Origin: an uncultured Lentisphaeria bacterium
GTDB taxonomy: Bacteria; Verrucomicrobiota; Lentisphaeria; Victivallales; UBA1829
Reading direction: 5' to 3'
Assembly (NCBI GenBank): GCA_905211485.1
Contig: CAJMAW010000018.1
Span: 1 to 31,312, forward strand
Length of the DNA stretch: 31,312 nucleotides
The notes under the pieces are model-generated. The model was not told the origin of the DNA, did not search any database, and saw nothing but the letters and a program-made list of their open reading frames with translations. Shown here one piece after another: positions 14,436-22,835 of this stretch. The first letter of the stretch is position 1, and every line of letters starts with the position of its first letter. Made by a program: the position numbers and the translations under genes.

Positions 14436-15482
14436 TCAGCGGCGGGATCCCATGGCCCGGGACATGCTGTCCATTTCCTGCAGCACGATTCCCGTCCCGT
14501 TTGCGACCGCTTTCAAGGGTTCGTCCGCAACAAAAACCGGAAGCCCGGTTTCTTCGGAGATCAGCCTGTCCAGTCCCCTCAGGAGCGATCCCCCGCCCGC
14601 GAGCATGATGCCGCGGTCGATCAGGTCCGACGCCAGTTCAGGCGGGCAGCGCTCCAGCGTGTTCCTCACCGCTTCGACAATACTCGTCACCGGCTCCTGC
14701 AACGACGCCCTGATCTCGCGCGAGGAAACATTGATTGCTTTCGGAAGCCCCGAGACCAAATCCCGCCCCTTGACCTCCATGAAATTTTCCTGATCGTTAT
14801 CCTGATACGCACTGCCGATCTGAACCTTGATGTTTTCCGATGTGCGGTCCCCGATGGTCAGATTGTACACCCTCTTCATATGCTGGATAATCGCCTGGTC
14901 CATTTCATCCCCCCCCACGCGGACGCTTTTCGATTCCACGATTCCGGAGAGGGAGATCACCGCCACTTCGGTCGTCCCCCCGCCGATGTCGACAATCATG
15001 CTTCCCGACGGCTCCGACACCGGCAGCCCCACTCCGATTGCCGCGGACATCGGCTCTTCGATCAGAAACACTTCACTTGCTCCTGCCCGTTCGGCGCTGT
15101 CCTTCACCGCGCGGGTTTCCACTTCCGTGATTCCGGAGGGCACCGCCACAAGAACTCTGGGCTTGATCAGACGCCGACGCGGGGAGACCAGCATTTTCGC
15201 CTTCTGAATGAAATAACGGAGCATGGCCTCAGTCACTTCAAAATCGGCGATCACGCCGTAACGCATGGGCCGGACGGCTCGGATATTGCCTGGCGTGCGT
15301 CCCAGCATTCGTTTGGCTTCCTCTCCCACGGCAAGAACTTCTTTCGTGTCGTCGCTGATCGCAACAACGGAGGGTTCGGCAAGGACGATGCCGCGGTCCT
15401 TCACATAGACAAGGCAGTTCGCCGTTCCCAGGTCTATTCCGATATCGCTTGAAAAGAATCTTGCCAGCTTTTGATGAAGCAT
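14436..15482 (-). CDS. mreB: Rod shape-determining protein MreB
   Basis: This 348-residue bacterial actin forms membrane-associated filaments that guide peptidoglycan synthesis. The actin-fold nucleotide motifs are clear: phosphate-1 DIGIDLGTANCLVYV (about 13-27), phosphate-2 VDIGGGTTEVAVIS (about 160-173) and adenosine motif GIMLAGGGSLLRGL (about 289-302). Also typical are PSVVAIS, VAVPSGITEVETRAV and VGGDEMDQAI. The N-terminal LHQKLARFFSS resembles the amphipathic membrane-binding start of other MreBs. The ATG at 15482 is preceded by AGGGAGG; a GTG at 15506 in frame would lie upstream of that site. No mreC/mreD is adjacent: pdxB follows and lysA precedes. Confidence 0.96.
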   Translation of the reverse strand: MLHQKLARFFSSDIGIDLGTANCLVYVKDRGIVLAEPSVVAISDDTKEVLAVGEEAKRMLGRTPGNIRAVRPMRYGVIADFEVTEAMLRYFIQKAKMLVSPRRRLIKPRVLVAVPSGITEVETRAVKDSAERAGASEVFLIEEPMSAAIGVGLPVSEPSGSMIVDIGGGTTEVAVISLSGIVESKSVRVGGDEMDQAIIQHMKRVYNLTIGDRTSENIKVQIGSAYQDNDQENFMEVKGRDLVSGLPKAINVSSREIRASLQEPVTSIVEAVRNTLERCPPELASDLIDRGIMLAGGGSLLRGLDRLISEETGLPVFVADEPLKAVANGTGIVLQEMDSMSRAMGSRR

Positions 15483-15549
15483 CTTTGCGCTTTGCCTCCC
15501 TCTCACTCACTCTGAATCTGTCGGGGTTCTGAATTTTCTCTTCCGCTCT

Positions 15550-15577
15550 AATCTAGTACGCTTTTGCGGGATGTAAA
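15550..15577 (-). promoter_or_regulatory. Probable promoter for mreB
   Basis: On the minus strand TTTACA (15577-15572) and TAGATT (15555-15550) are separated by 16 bases, about 65 bases before the mreB ATG and directly downstream of the lysA stop. Confidence 0.45.
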
Positions 15578-15587
15578 GTGTTCCCTT

Positions 15588-16856
15588 TTATTTTTTCAAA
15601 TATTCCGGGACAATTGTATGGCGGACCATGTCTTCAAAGGTTTCGCGTTCCCGGACCAGCATGGCATTCCCGCCGTTCACGAGCACTTCCGCCGGACGCA
15701 GACGCCCGTTGTACTGATAGCTCATCCCGAATCCGTAGGCCCCTGCGTTTTCCACAACAACGAGATCTCCCTCCGCCGTATCCTCCGGGAGTTCGCGCTC
15801 TTTGACCCAGAAGTCCGTGTTTTCGCAGAGCTGGCCGCAGAGCCCGAGCGCCTTCCGGGGATGGCTTTCCTTCCCGTTCACATAAATATGGTGGTAGGAT
15901 CCGTACATGGCGGGACGGGCGAGCGTGTTCATTCCGATGTCCGTTCCGAGAATGGTCCGGTAGGAATGCTTGATGGAATGAACCGTCCCGATCAGATATC
16001 CCGCGTTCCCCACGAAATAGCGGGCCGGCTCCATCTTCAGCTGCGGCGCCTTCAAGCCGTATTCGGCGACTTTGGAACGGAACATCCGCGCGGTCAGTTC
16101 CGCCGCGCGCTCCAGATCCAGCGGCGCTTCATCGGGCCGGTACGGAATGCCGAGTCCGCCGCCGAGATCGATGAATTCAAAATCAATGCCAAGTTCGCGC
16201 CCCGTGCGTCCGATGATGTCCATCAGAAGCCCGGTCACGAACGGGAAATATTCCGCATCGGTAATGCAGGAACCCGTCATCATATGTGCGCCGAAACGCC
16301 GGATCCCGGCTTCCTTTGCCATGCGGTAGGCTTTCAGAACGTCATCGGGGTGAATGCCGAACTTGGCATTCGGACCGGCGTTTGTCACAAAGTCGCCGAC
16401 ATTGCTTTTCCCGTAGCCGGGATTCACGCGGAAGGAAAGAATCTCCGGCTTCCCGAACTTCAGAAGACGCGGAAGAATTGAGAGATCATCCAGATTGAAG
16501 ATGACTCCGCTTTCAAGTCCCTGCCGGATGTCGCTGTCGGAAAGAAAGTTCCCGCTGAACATCACGTCTTCTCCGCCCAGCCCCACCGATTTGGCCAGAA
16601 GAATTTCATTCACGCTCGCCGCGTCCACGCCCGCTCCCTCCTGGCGCATGATGTTCACAATGGCAGGATTGTTGCAGCACTTCACGGCATAGAACATCTT
16701 GAAGTCGGGATAATGTCTGGCAAACGCGCCGTATGCGCGGCGGTAGTTGGCTCGGATTTTCTGCTCGTCGTATACATACACCGGGGTCCCGAACTCCGCC
16801 GCAAGCGTTGAGACAGGAACGTTGCCGATGAAAATCTGATCCTCATGAATTTTCAT
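15588..16856 (-). CDS. lysA: Diaminopimelate decarboxylase
   Basis: This 422-residue, PLP-dependent, fold-III enzyme decarboxylates meso-diaminopimelate to L-lysine. The PLP lysine is Lys59 in MFYAVKCCNNP. Further marks are the FEFIDLGGGLGIPY glycine-rich phosphate loop (about 228-241), LKMEPARYFVGNAGYL, and the dimer-interface residues in GLCGQLCENTDF, with NAGAYGFGMSYQYNGR near the C-terminus. GGAAAGGGGC lies directly before the ATG at 16856; the longer frame adds a lead without resemblance to the family. It has its own promoter and is followed by mreB. Two other enzymes of the same pathway, DapF and DapA, are encoded at 28148-29928. Confidence 0.95.
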   Translation of the reverse strand: MKIHEDQIFIGNVPVSTLAAEFGTPVYVYDEQKIRANYRRAYGAFARHYPDFKMFYAVKCCNNPAIVNIMRQEGAGVDAASVNEILLAKSVGLGGEDVMFSGNFLSDSDIRQGLESGVIFNLDDLSILPRLLKFGKPEILSFRVNPGYGKSNVGDFVTNAGPNAKFGIHPDDVLKAYRMAKEAGIRRFGAHMMTGSCITDAEYFPFVTGLLMDIIGRTGRELGIDFEFIDLGGGLGIPYRPDEAPLDLERAAELTARMFRSKVAEYGLKAPQLKMEPARYFVGNAGYLIGTVHSIKHSYRTILGTDIGMNTLARPAMYGSYHHIYVNGKESHPRKALGLCGQLCENTDFWVKERELPEDTAEGDLVVVENAGAYGFGMSYQYNGRLRPAEVLVNGGNAMLVRERETFEDMVRHTIVPEYLKK

Positions 16857-17174
16857 GTTGCCCTTTCCGTAATCTTCTGGATTGTTTCTCATTTCCAATC
16901 CGGGTAATATGCCACGTCATTCGGGGAAAGTCAATTCCTTTATTTGCGTTATTCCGCTCTGCTTTCTTGATTTCATGCGGCTGGGGGATATATTCGCAAA
17001 GCCCGTATGGAAAGGACGGGAAATGGGGGGAATAAAGGATTTTTTTTGAAAACAGGGGGAAAAACCTGTCTGTACAGGCAGGAGAGTAAGGAATGGAGGA
17101 AAAAAAGAAGAGAACACGGGAGGAAGTCCGCCTCCCTCCGCTGTTCCTCCTGAGAACTCGGATATGGGGATGAC
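16857..17174. other. Divergent intergenic region between lysA and the NIF3-like gene
   Basis: No gene is visible. The lysA promoter lies at 16906-16934. On the plus strand a run of T (about 17040-17047) is followed by ACAGG (17052-17056), CCTGT (17065-17069) and ACAGG (17074-17078), so the middle arm could pair with either neighbour. The remainder is purine-rich. Confidence 0.4.
16906..16934 (-). promoter_or_regulatory. Probable promoter for lysA
   Basis: On the minus strand TTGACT (16934-16929), a 17-base spacer and CATATT (16911-16906) lie 50 bases before the lysA ATG. Confidence 0.5.
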
Positions 17175-17504
17175 ATGGCAATGAAAGAAAATATGTACCG
17201 CCTAGATGTCTATGTTCCGGCAAGCCATCTTGAGATTTTGAAAAGCGCCGTCTTCAGCGCCGGGGCCGGCCGTCTCGGCAACTATGACCTCTGCTGCTGG
17301 CAGTGTCCGGGGAAAGGGCAGTTCCGCCCCTTGAGCGGTGCGGCTCCGTTCCTCGGAAGAGAGAATTCTCTTGAGGAAGTCGAAGAATGGAAAGTCGAAT
17401 TTCTCTGTCCGGGGGAATGCCTGAAACAAGTCATTGCCGCGCTGAAAGCGGCACATCCCTATGAGACTCCCGCATTTCAGTACTGGCCCGTCGGGACGGA
17501 ATGA
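17175..17504 (+). CDS. Stand-alone NIF3-insert / YqfO-like protein
   Basis: The protein has 109 residues. It matches the PII/CutA-like domain that is inserted in many NIF3/YqfO proteins and that also occurs alone: YRLDVYVPASHLEILKSA (8-25), AGAGRLGNYDLCCWQ (30-44), FRPLSGAAPFLG (51-62), LEEVEEWKVE, and the closing AALKAAHPYETPAF. The large NIF3 metal-binding domains are absent. No biochemical function is established for the solo form; the fold suggests a small oligomeric regulatory or metal-responsive protein. GGGG precedes the ATG at 17175; internal ATGs at 17181 and 17193 are alternatives. It is convergent with ppk1. Confidence 0.85.
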   Translation: MAMKENMYRLDVYVPASHLEILKSAVFSAGAGRLGNYDLCCWQCPGKGQFRPLSGAAPFLGRENSLEEVEEWKVEFLCPGECLKQVIAALKAAHPYETPAFQYWPVGTE

Positions 17505-17685
17505 CCCTTGCCTTTTTCCCTTCTTTCTTTGACCTTTCTTTCAACGTCTGCTGTTTGTGCGCCAGGGGGGCCGGACTTTTTCTTGGCAAATGGAGGGGAT
17601 GTGCATGAGGGAAAAGGCCGCTCCTCCGTAGGAAGGGGAAAGAAAAAGAACACGGAATCCGGAAGAGCGGAGGAAGGGGGAAAAG

Positions 17686-19839
17686 TCAGTTCTGGTTTTT
17701 CTGCTCGCCTTCGTAGACGATCAGTTTCCCTTTTCCGGGAGATTTGGACTCGCGGTATTTGAGGAAGCGTTCGCGGTAGAAGCGATAGAGTGCTGCCTGA
17801 CTTCTTGTGTTTTCGTATTTTTCCATTCCGAGTGTGCGGGAATAGCGGTTTGCGCCGATCAGGCGCCGTCCTTTGCGGCGGTCGTCGAGGGCGGTCTGGA
17901 CGATTCTGTCGAGTTCCGCCCGGATGCCTGCGTCGTCGACTGGGAAGAGCAGTTCGATGCGTCTTCTCAGGTTTCTCGGCATGAGATCGGCGCTCCCCAT
18001 GTAATATTCCGGCGAACCGTTGTTGCTGAAGATGTAGATTCTGGAATGTTCCAGGAAACGGTCCAGGATGCTGACGACCCGGATGTTGCGCCCGGTTTCC
18101 TCCGGCAGGGCGAAGGGATTGATCCCGCAGATGCCGCGAACGACGAGATCAATTTTCACATGACGTTTTGCCGCGCTGTAGAGATGGTCGATGATCTCAT
18201 AGTCGATCAGGGAGTTCATTTTCATGACGATGTGTCCCGGGTTCTCCCGGGTGGAAAGGCGGGCTTCGCGGTCGATCAGGAAGAGGATTTTCTCCCGCAT
18301 GTTGAAGGGCGCCACAATGAGTTTGTTCCAGAGCGGGGGATCGGAAAAGCCGGTGATGACATTGAACAGGGCGGAGACGTCGTCAGCGAGGAGTTTGTCG
18401 TCGCTGAAATACCCGATGTCGGTATAGAGTTTTGCGGTTTTGTCATTGTAGTTTCCGGTGCTCAGGTGGACATAGCGGCGGATGGAGCCTTCCTCCCTGC
18501 GGATGATCATCAGCGCCTTGCAGTGGACCTTGAGTCCGGCGATTCCGTAAACGACGTGTGCTCCGGCCTCAGCAAGTTCACGGGCCCAGTTGATGTTGTT
18601 TTCCTCGTCGAAACGCGCCTTGATTTCAAAGAGGACGGAGACCTGCTTGCCGTTTCTCGCCGCACGGATGAGCGCCTTCACCACGGGGGAGTTTCCGCTG
18701 ACCCGGTAGAGGGTCTGCTTGATCGCGAGCACGTCCGGATCCTCGGACGCCTCCTCAATCAGGCGCACGACGGGATTGAAAGACTCGTACGGCATATGAA
18801 TGATAAACGGTCCCCCGCGCCGGATGTTCTCGAACATGGACACTTTCTCTGCACAATGAATCGAAGGCAGGGGCGGCATTTCCGTGTCGATCAGTTTCGG
18901 GAAAAGCGTGATCGAGGCCAGCTGGAACATGGACTTGAGATTCAGCGGCCCGTCAATGGAATAGATCTGGCGCGGCTTCGTACTGAGACGCGACGCCAGC
19001 CAGTTCCTCGACTTCCTGGACATCCCCGAGGAAATTTCCAGCCGGATCACCGACCGCCGTGCCTTCTTTTGCAGCGCAATCTGCATTTCCGAAAGCAGAT
19101 CCGCAATGGATTCCTCGTCGATGGAGAAATCCATGTCCCTTGTGACGCGGAACGCGGAACACTCGATGATCTGGCATCCGTTGAACAGCGCGTCCAGATT
19201 ATTCGCGATCAGATCCTCCGCCGCTATGAAGATCAAACCTCCCCCGCTGTGGTTTTCCAGCTGGATGAAGCGCGGAATCACGGGAGGCACCTCCAGGACG
19301 GCGAAGCGTTCTGTTTCTTCCTTTCCGTGCCGCAGGCGCACCAGAAGCTCCAGTCCGAGATTCGGCACAAAGGGGAACGGATGGGAGGGATCCACCGCAA
19401 TCGGAGTCAGCACAGGCAGAATTTCCTTTTCAAAGATTCCGCGTGCGAAGGCCTGATGCCCCGCACTCAGTTCGTCCCAGGAGGCCAGCATGATTTTTTC
19501 CTCTCTCAGACGCGGCAGGATCTCTTTGTTCAGATACCGGTACTGGTGCCCCACAAGAAGACGGATCCTGCGGTCCAGCTGAGCCATCAGCGCCTCCGGT
19601 TCATAGCCGTACTGCCTGTAGATTTTCTGGAAACGGCTTCCGAGCTGCTGGGCGATTCCGGCAATGCGGACCATGAAGAATTCGTCCAGATTGCTGCTGA
19701 AGATGGAGATGAATTTCAGCCGTTCCAGCAGGGGATTGCCCTGGTCCATGGCTTCCTCCAGAACCCTGGAGTTGAATTCAAGCCAGCTGATGTCGCGATT
19801 GATGAACAATTCCAGTTCAGACTCTCTTTCGATGCTCAT
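17686..19839 (-). CDS. ppk1: Polyphosphate kinase 1
   Basis: The protein has 717 residues, the usual length. The enzyme makes polyphosphate from ATP reversibly, through a phosphohistidine, at the inner face of the membrane. The N-terminal domain opens with ELFINRDISWLEFNSRVLEEA (split over 10-30), continues with FISIFSSNLDEFFMVR (43-58), and has VLTPIAVDPSHPFPF (143-157). The two catalytic histidines are His439 (IAGLKVHCKALMI) and His598 (DRFLEHSRIYIF). GNYNDKTAKLYTD and the magnesium/ATP-site segment FEIKARFDEENN (404-415) are intact. The ATG at 19839 is used; a TTG at 19848 in frame is an alternative, as GGAAAGGA lies at 19859-19852. It is the last gene of ROK-ppx-ppk1, 48 bases after ppx. 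Confidence 0.95.
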   Translation of the reverse strand: MSIERESELELFINRDISWLEFNSRVLEEAMDQGNPLLERLKFISIFSSNLDEFFMVRIAGIAQQLGSRFQKIYRQYGYEPEALMAQLDRRIRLLVGHQYRYLNKEILPRLREEKIMLASWDELSAGHQAFARGIFEKEILPVLTPIAVDPSHPFPFVPNLGLELLVRLRHGKEETERFAVLEVPPVIPRFIQLENHSGGGLIFIAAEDLIANNLDALFNGCQIIECSAFRVTRDMDFSIDEESIADLLSEMQIALQKKARRSVIRLEISSGMSRKSRNWLASRLSTKPRQIYSIDGPLNLKSMFQLASITLFPKLIDTEMPPLPSIHCAEKVSMFENIRRGGPFIIHMPYESFNPVVRLIEEASEDPDVLAIKQTLYRVSGNSPVVKALIRAARNGKQVSVLFEIKARFDEENNINWARELAEAGAHVVYGIAGLKVHCKALMIIRREEGSIRRYVHLSTGNYNDKTAKLYTDIGYFSDDKLLADDVSALFNVITGFSDPPLWNKLIVAPFNMREKILFLIDREARLSTRENPGHIVMKMNSLIDYEIIDHLYSAAKRHVKIDLVVRGICGINPFALPEETGRNIRVVSILDRFLEHSRIYIFSNNGSPEYYMGSADLMPRNLRRRIELLFPVDDAGIRAELDRIVQTALDDRRKGRRLIGANRYSRTLGMEKYENTRSQAALYRFYRERFLKYRESKSPGKGKLIVYEGEQKNQN

Positions 19840-19887
19840 GCGGATCAAAATTCCTTTCCACCCGGTCGGTACGGTTCATTCCTTATT

Positions 19888-21432
19888 CTATTCCAGGACA
19901 ATTTGCAGTGCATAGGCGTAATTGAAATATTCCAGATCGATTTCCGGCACCGCCCCCACATGGGCGGCGCGCATTCCGCGCGCGGCAATGACGACTTTGT
20001 CCGTCCCGATCCGGATCTGCAGCCCCGACGCATCCCCCGACTGCAGCGCCAGCGCACACGCCAGGCGCAGAATCGGCGCCAGGCGGTTGACTATGCTCCG
20101 GTCCGTTTCGGAGAGCGCCATGTATTCCGGATGCTGCGAACGCGGAAGCGCCTTCCTGTGATAGCGAGCCAGAAGTGCCGTAATCCGTCTCTCCCTCAGC
20201 GAGATCCCGGGAATTTCCGTGTTTGAAATGATGTAGTACGAATGCTTGTGATACCCCTGGTTGTTGACGAAGAGCCCCGCTTTATGCAGACAGGCCGCGA
20301 TTTTCAGAAGGATCAGTTCCCTGTGTCCCAGTCCGTGGAGCGTCTGCAGTTTCTCGAAAAGCTTTTCGGAAAATTCCACCACCCGTTTCGTGTATTCGTT
20401 GAAACAACGGTATTTGAAGGCGGTCATCCGGACCATCTCGTAAATTTGTTTTTCAAAATAGTCTTCGCCGAGGATGAGTTCGTTCATGAAGTCCTGGAGC
20501 AGGCCGTGCTTCATGGAGGTCATGGGGACGAGAAGCATGCGCGCTCCCGTGATCTTGAACAGATTGTCGATGATGATGAAACACGGAATGACGGTTTCCC
20601 CGAGATCCTGTGCAATGTCGTACTTCTCGCAGATTTCCTCAATGCTCAGACTCGTGATGACCGAACGCATCTGTTCAAAGGCGTCCTTGCTGACCGGAAG
20701 GGGGGCCGCCGACTTCCGCGTTCCGGACTTCCCGCTGAAAATGCTCATCAACATCCGGACGGAGGAACCCATGGCGATGATGTATTCGGATTGCAGACTT
20801 GAGGCAATGTGTTCCAGTTCGCTGAACGATTTGTTGATGACCGGGGTCAGATATTGCAGAATCGCACTGCTGGAGACGGTATGGGGCATCAGTTCCAGAA
20901 CGCGCAGGGTGCCGACCTTGATCGTCTCGGTAAAGCAGAGCCGCCCGCTTTCATAGGAACTGACCTGGCATGCGCCGGTCCCGATATCGGCGATCAGAGT
21001 GGATTTCGTCCGGAAGCCGTACCGGGCGGGAACGTCGTTCATGACGGTCAGGTAATCGAGTCGGGCCTCGTCCGTTCCCTCGAAGATGCGCAGTTCGATT
21101 CCGGTGGCGTGGCGGATCCGTTCAATCAGAATTTCCGAATTGGACGCTTCCCTCACGGCGCTTGTGCCGATGGCCCGGTAATGGGTGACGCCGTATTCCT
21201 TCATCTTTTTTCGGAAGTTGGCGAAGATGCCGCAGAGCATGCGCATGGTGTCATTATGGATTCTGCCTCTCTGGAAGACGTTGGATCCGATGGGAATGGA
21301 AACTTCGAGCTCTTCGAGTTCCGTGACTTCCCGTGTCCGGCAGTTCACCTCCGCGATCAGCATGCGTGCGGAATGCGCGCCGAGATCAATGGTGGCCAGA
21401 ACGATTTTCTGCTGTTTCTTCCCTGTCGGCAT
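19888..21432 (-). CDS. ppx: Ppx/GppA family phosphatase (exopolyphosphatase-like, divergent)
   Basis: The 514-residue length and layout fit a two-domain Ppx. An ASKHA core has ATIDLGAHSARMLIAEV (13-29), GTSAVREASN (89-98) and the EGTDEARL loop (118-125) with the catalytic-region glutamate. A C-terminal helical HD-like domain contains LKIAACLHKAG and GYHKHSYYIISNTEIPG. Two usually conserved sites differ. The phosphate loop D-I-G-G-G-S-T-E reads DIGTGACQ (149-156), with Gln for the terminal Glu. The L-H-D-I-G of the HD region reads LHKAG, with Lys for Asp. The protein may still hydrolyse polyphosphate or (p)ppGpp, or it may be a sensor; the sequence does not settle this. AAGG precedes the ATG at 21432, which lies four bases after the ROK stop. 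The longer frame upstream is the ROK gene in another frame. Confidence 0.88.
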   Translation of the reverse strand: MPTGKKQQKIVLATIDLGAHSARMLIAEVNCRTREVTELEELEVSIPIGSNVFQRGRIHNDTMRMLCGIFANFRKKMKEYGVTHYRAIGTSAVREASNSEILIERIRHATGIELRIFEGTDEARLDYLTVMNDVPARYGFRTKSTLIADIGTGACQVSSYESGRLCFTETIKVGTLRVLELMPHTVSSSAILQYLTPVINKSFSELEHIASSLQSEYIIAMGSSVRMLMSIFSGKSGTRKSAAPLPVSKDAFEQMRSVITSLSIEEICEKYDIAQDLGETVIPCFIIIDNLFKITGARMLLVPMTSMKHGLLQDFMNELILGEDYFEKQIYEMVRMTAFKYRCFNEYTKRVVEFSEKLFEKLQTLHGLGHRELILLKIAACLHKAGLFVNNQGYHKHSYYIISNTEIPGISLRERRITALLARYHRKALPRSQHPEYMALSETDRSIVNRLAPILRLACALALQSGDASGLQIRIGTDKVVIAARGMRAAHVGAVPEIDLEYFNYAYALQIVLE

Positions 21433-21436
21433 GAGA

Positions 21437-22414
21437 TCAGACCTTCCCTTCGTTTCTGGCCAGGAACGTTGCCCCCATCGCCACGGCGCTGTCCCCGAGT
21501 GTGGAAAAACGGATGGCGATTTTTTCCGGATCGAGTCCGAAGAGATGCTGGTCGAACCCTGCTTTGAAGGCGGAGTAGAGATCGGTCCCCATGGAGGAAA
21601 CCACTCCTCCTCCGAGGACGATGCAGTCCGGAGCCACGATGGCGCATGCCGAGGCCGCCGCCACGCCGAGCATGAATGCTCCCCTGTCGACCACTTTGCG
21701 TACGGCGGGATCGCCTGCCGCGTAGGCTTTGGCAAGATGTTTGCTCTTGATGTTCCGGGAATCTCTGTTGAACTTGTCCGGGGGAAGCATGGTTTTGCTC
21801 CCGCGTTTGTAGACTTCTTTCCTGAGGGCTTTGACAAAGGCGATCTTGCTGCAGTAGGCTTCTGCGCAGCCCCGGTGTCCGCAGCCGCAGCGGCGGCCTC
21901 CTTCGCGGACTATGGCGTGTCCGAATTCCCCCGCCAGACCGGAGTTCCCGCAGTGGAGTTTTCCGTCTATGATGATTCCTCCGCCGAGTCCGGTCCCGAC
22001 GTAATATCCGATCAGGGTGCGGAATCCCTTCCCGGCTCCGTAATGATATTCGCCGAGTATTCCCAGATTCCCGTCGTTCCCGAGCCAGATGTCACGTTTC
22101 AGGCGGGAGCGGAAGATTTCTTTCAGGGAAAAATTTTTCAACCCCAGATTGGGGGCGTGGAAGCAGTCCCCTGTTGCCGGGTCGACGGAGGAGGGAACGG
22201 CAAGTCCGATATGGGAAACGTCGTTCAGAGTGACTCCGATTCTCGACAGGGCTTCCTCTCCCAGATGGAGAATATCGTCCGCGAGTGTTTCCGGATCGGA
22301 TCCGACTCCGGTGGGCATTTTTGCTTCCGACACAATCTGATTCTTCCTGTCTGTGACGATCGCATAGATTTTTGTGCCTCCGAGATCGATTCCCAGCGCG
22401 AGTTCGTTTGACAT
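21437..22414 (-). CDS. ROK family sugar kinase (glucokinase-like)
   Basis: This 325-residue cytosolic kinase probably phosphorylates glucose or an aminosugar at O6. The ATP loop GIDLGGTKIYAIVTD is at 8-22. The catalytic aspartate is Asp114 in LGNDGNLG, and VGTGLGGGIIIDG (139-151) is the second phosphate-binding segment. The sugar-site E-x-G-H is GEFGH (162-166), and the ROK zinc site is His166 with CGCGHRGCAE (176-185; Cys176, 178, 183). An AAGGAGA box seven bases before the ATG at 22414 sets the start. It is the first gene of a unit with ppx and ppk1. Some ROK kinases use polyphosphate as phosphoryl donor, so that donor is conceivable here, but the ATP-loop form seen is ordinary. Confidence 0.92.
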   Translation of the reverse strand: MSNELALGIDLGGTKIYAIVTDRKNQIVSEAKMPTGVGSDPETLADDILHLGEEALSRIGVTLNDVSHIGLAVPSSVDPATGDCFHAPNLGLKNFSLKEIFRSRLKRDIWLGNDGNLGILGEYHYGAGKGFRTLIGYYVGTGLGGGIIIDGKLHCGNSGLAGEFGHAIVREGGRRCGCGHRGCAEAYCSKIAFVKALRKEVYKRGSKTMLPPDKFNRDSRNIKSKHLAKAYAAGDPAVRKVVDRGAFMLGVAAASACAIVAPDCIVLGGGVVSSMGTDLYSAFKAGFDQHLFGLDPEKIAIRFSTLGDSAVAMGATFLARNEGKV

Positions 22415-22463
22415 CCGAAAAGTCTCCTTGGTATTTTTCCTGTTTTTTCCCTGTTTCGCTGGA

Positions 22464-22492
22464 ACTGTAACTCCGGCATGAATTCTTTTCAA
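22464..22492 (-). promoter_or_regulatory. Promoter for the ROK-ppx-ppk1 operon
   Basis: On the minus strand TTGAAA (22492-22487), a 17-base spacer and TACAGT (22469-22464) lie about 50 bases before the ROK ATG. Confidence 0.55.
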
Positions 22493-22713
22493 GCCTTTTT
22501 CTTGTTTTGCGGGGTAAAACGGGGGGAGGGAAGGCGGCGCCGCAACTGGGAGGAGGGGAAATCCGCATTCGGGCGGCGGGGACAGTCGGAATACGCTCTC
22601 TCCTGCGCAGGGAGGAGGGAGCGGGGGAAAAGGCAAAATGCCGCAATGGCGCGCCGGAGACCGGAGAGGGCAAAAGTCCGAGTCTGGAAGAGTCCCCGTG
22701 GGTTTTGTGAATG

Positions 22714-22756
22714 AAAAAAATCTGCCTTCAGCGGAAAGCATGCTTCCGCTGAAGGC
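22714..22756 (-). terminator. Intrinsic terminator of the phosphatase gene
   Basis: Perfect 13-base arms, GCCTTCAGCGGAA (22724-22736) and TTCCGCTGAAGGC (22744-22756), enclose a 7-base loop. On the minus strand the stem is followed by AGA and seven T residues (complement of 22714-22720). It lies about 80 bases after the phosphatase stop and separates it from the ROK unit. Confidence 0.9.
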
Positions 22757-22835
22757 TTACGGAAAGGGTGCGGACCTTTTTTGTGATTGCGGGAAGAATG
22801 CCGGACGCATTTTCCCGCAGTCCTGTTCCGCAGTC

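Larger units (their letters stand above)
22415..22835. other. Intergenic region between the phosphatase and ROK genes
   Basis: No gene is supported. It holds the promoter for the ROK-ppx-ppk1 unit (22464-22492) and the terminator of the upstream phosphatase (22714-22756). The part between (about 22505-22690) is purine-rich and has no clear signals. Confidence 0.5.

Noticed and set aside
18046..20226. Plus-strand open frame of more than 700 codons opposite ppk1 and ppx
   Set aside because: It spans the boundary of two well-recognised minus-strand genes and has no recognisable motif; stop codons are scarce there because of third-position GC bias.
21185..22411. Plus-strand open frame opposite the ROK and ppx genes
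   Set aside because: Antisense shadow of ROK and Ppx; no family resemblance.
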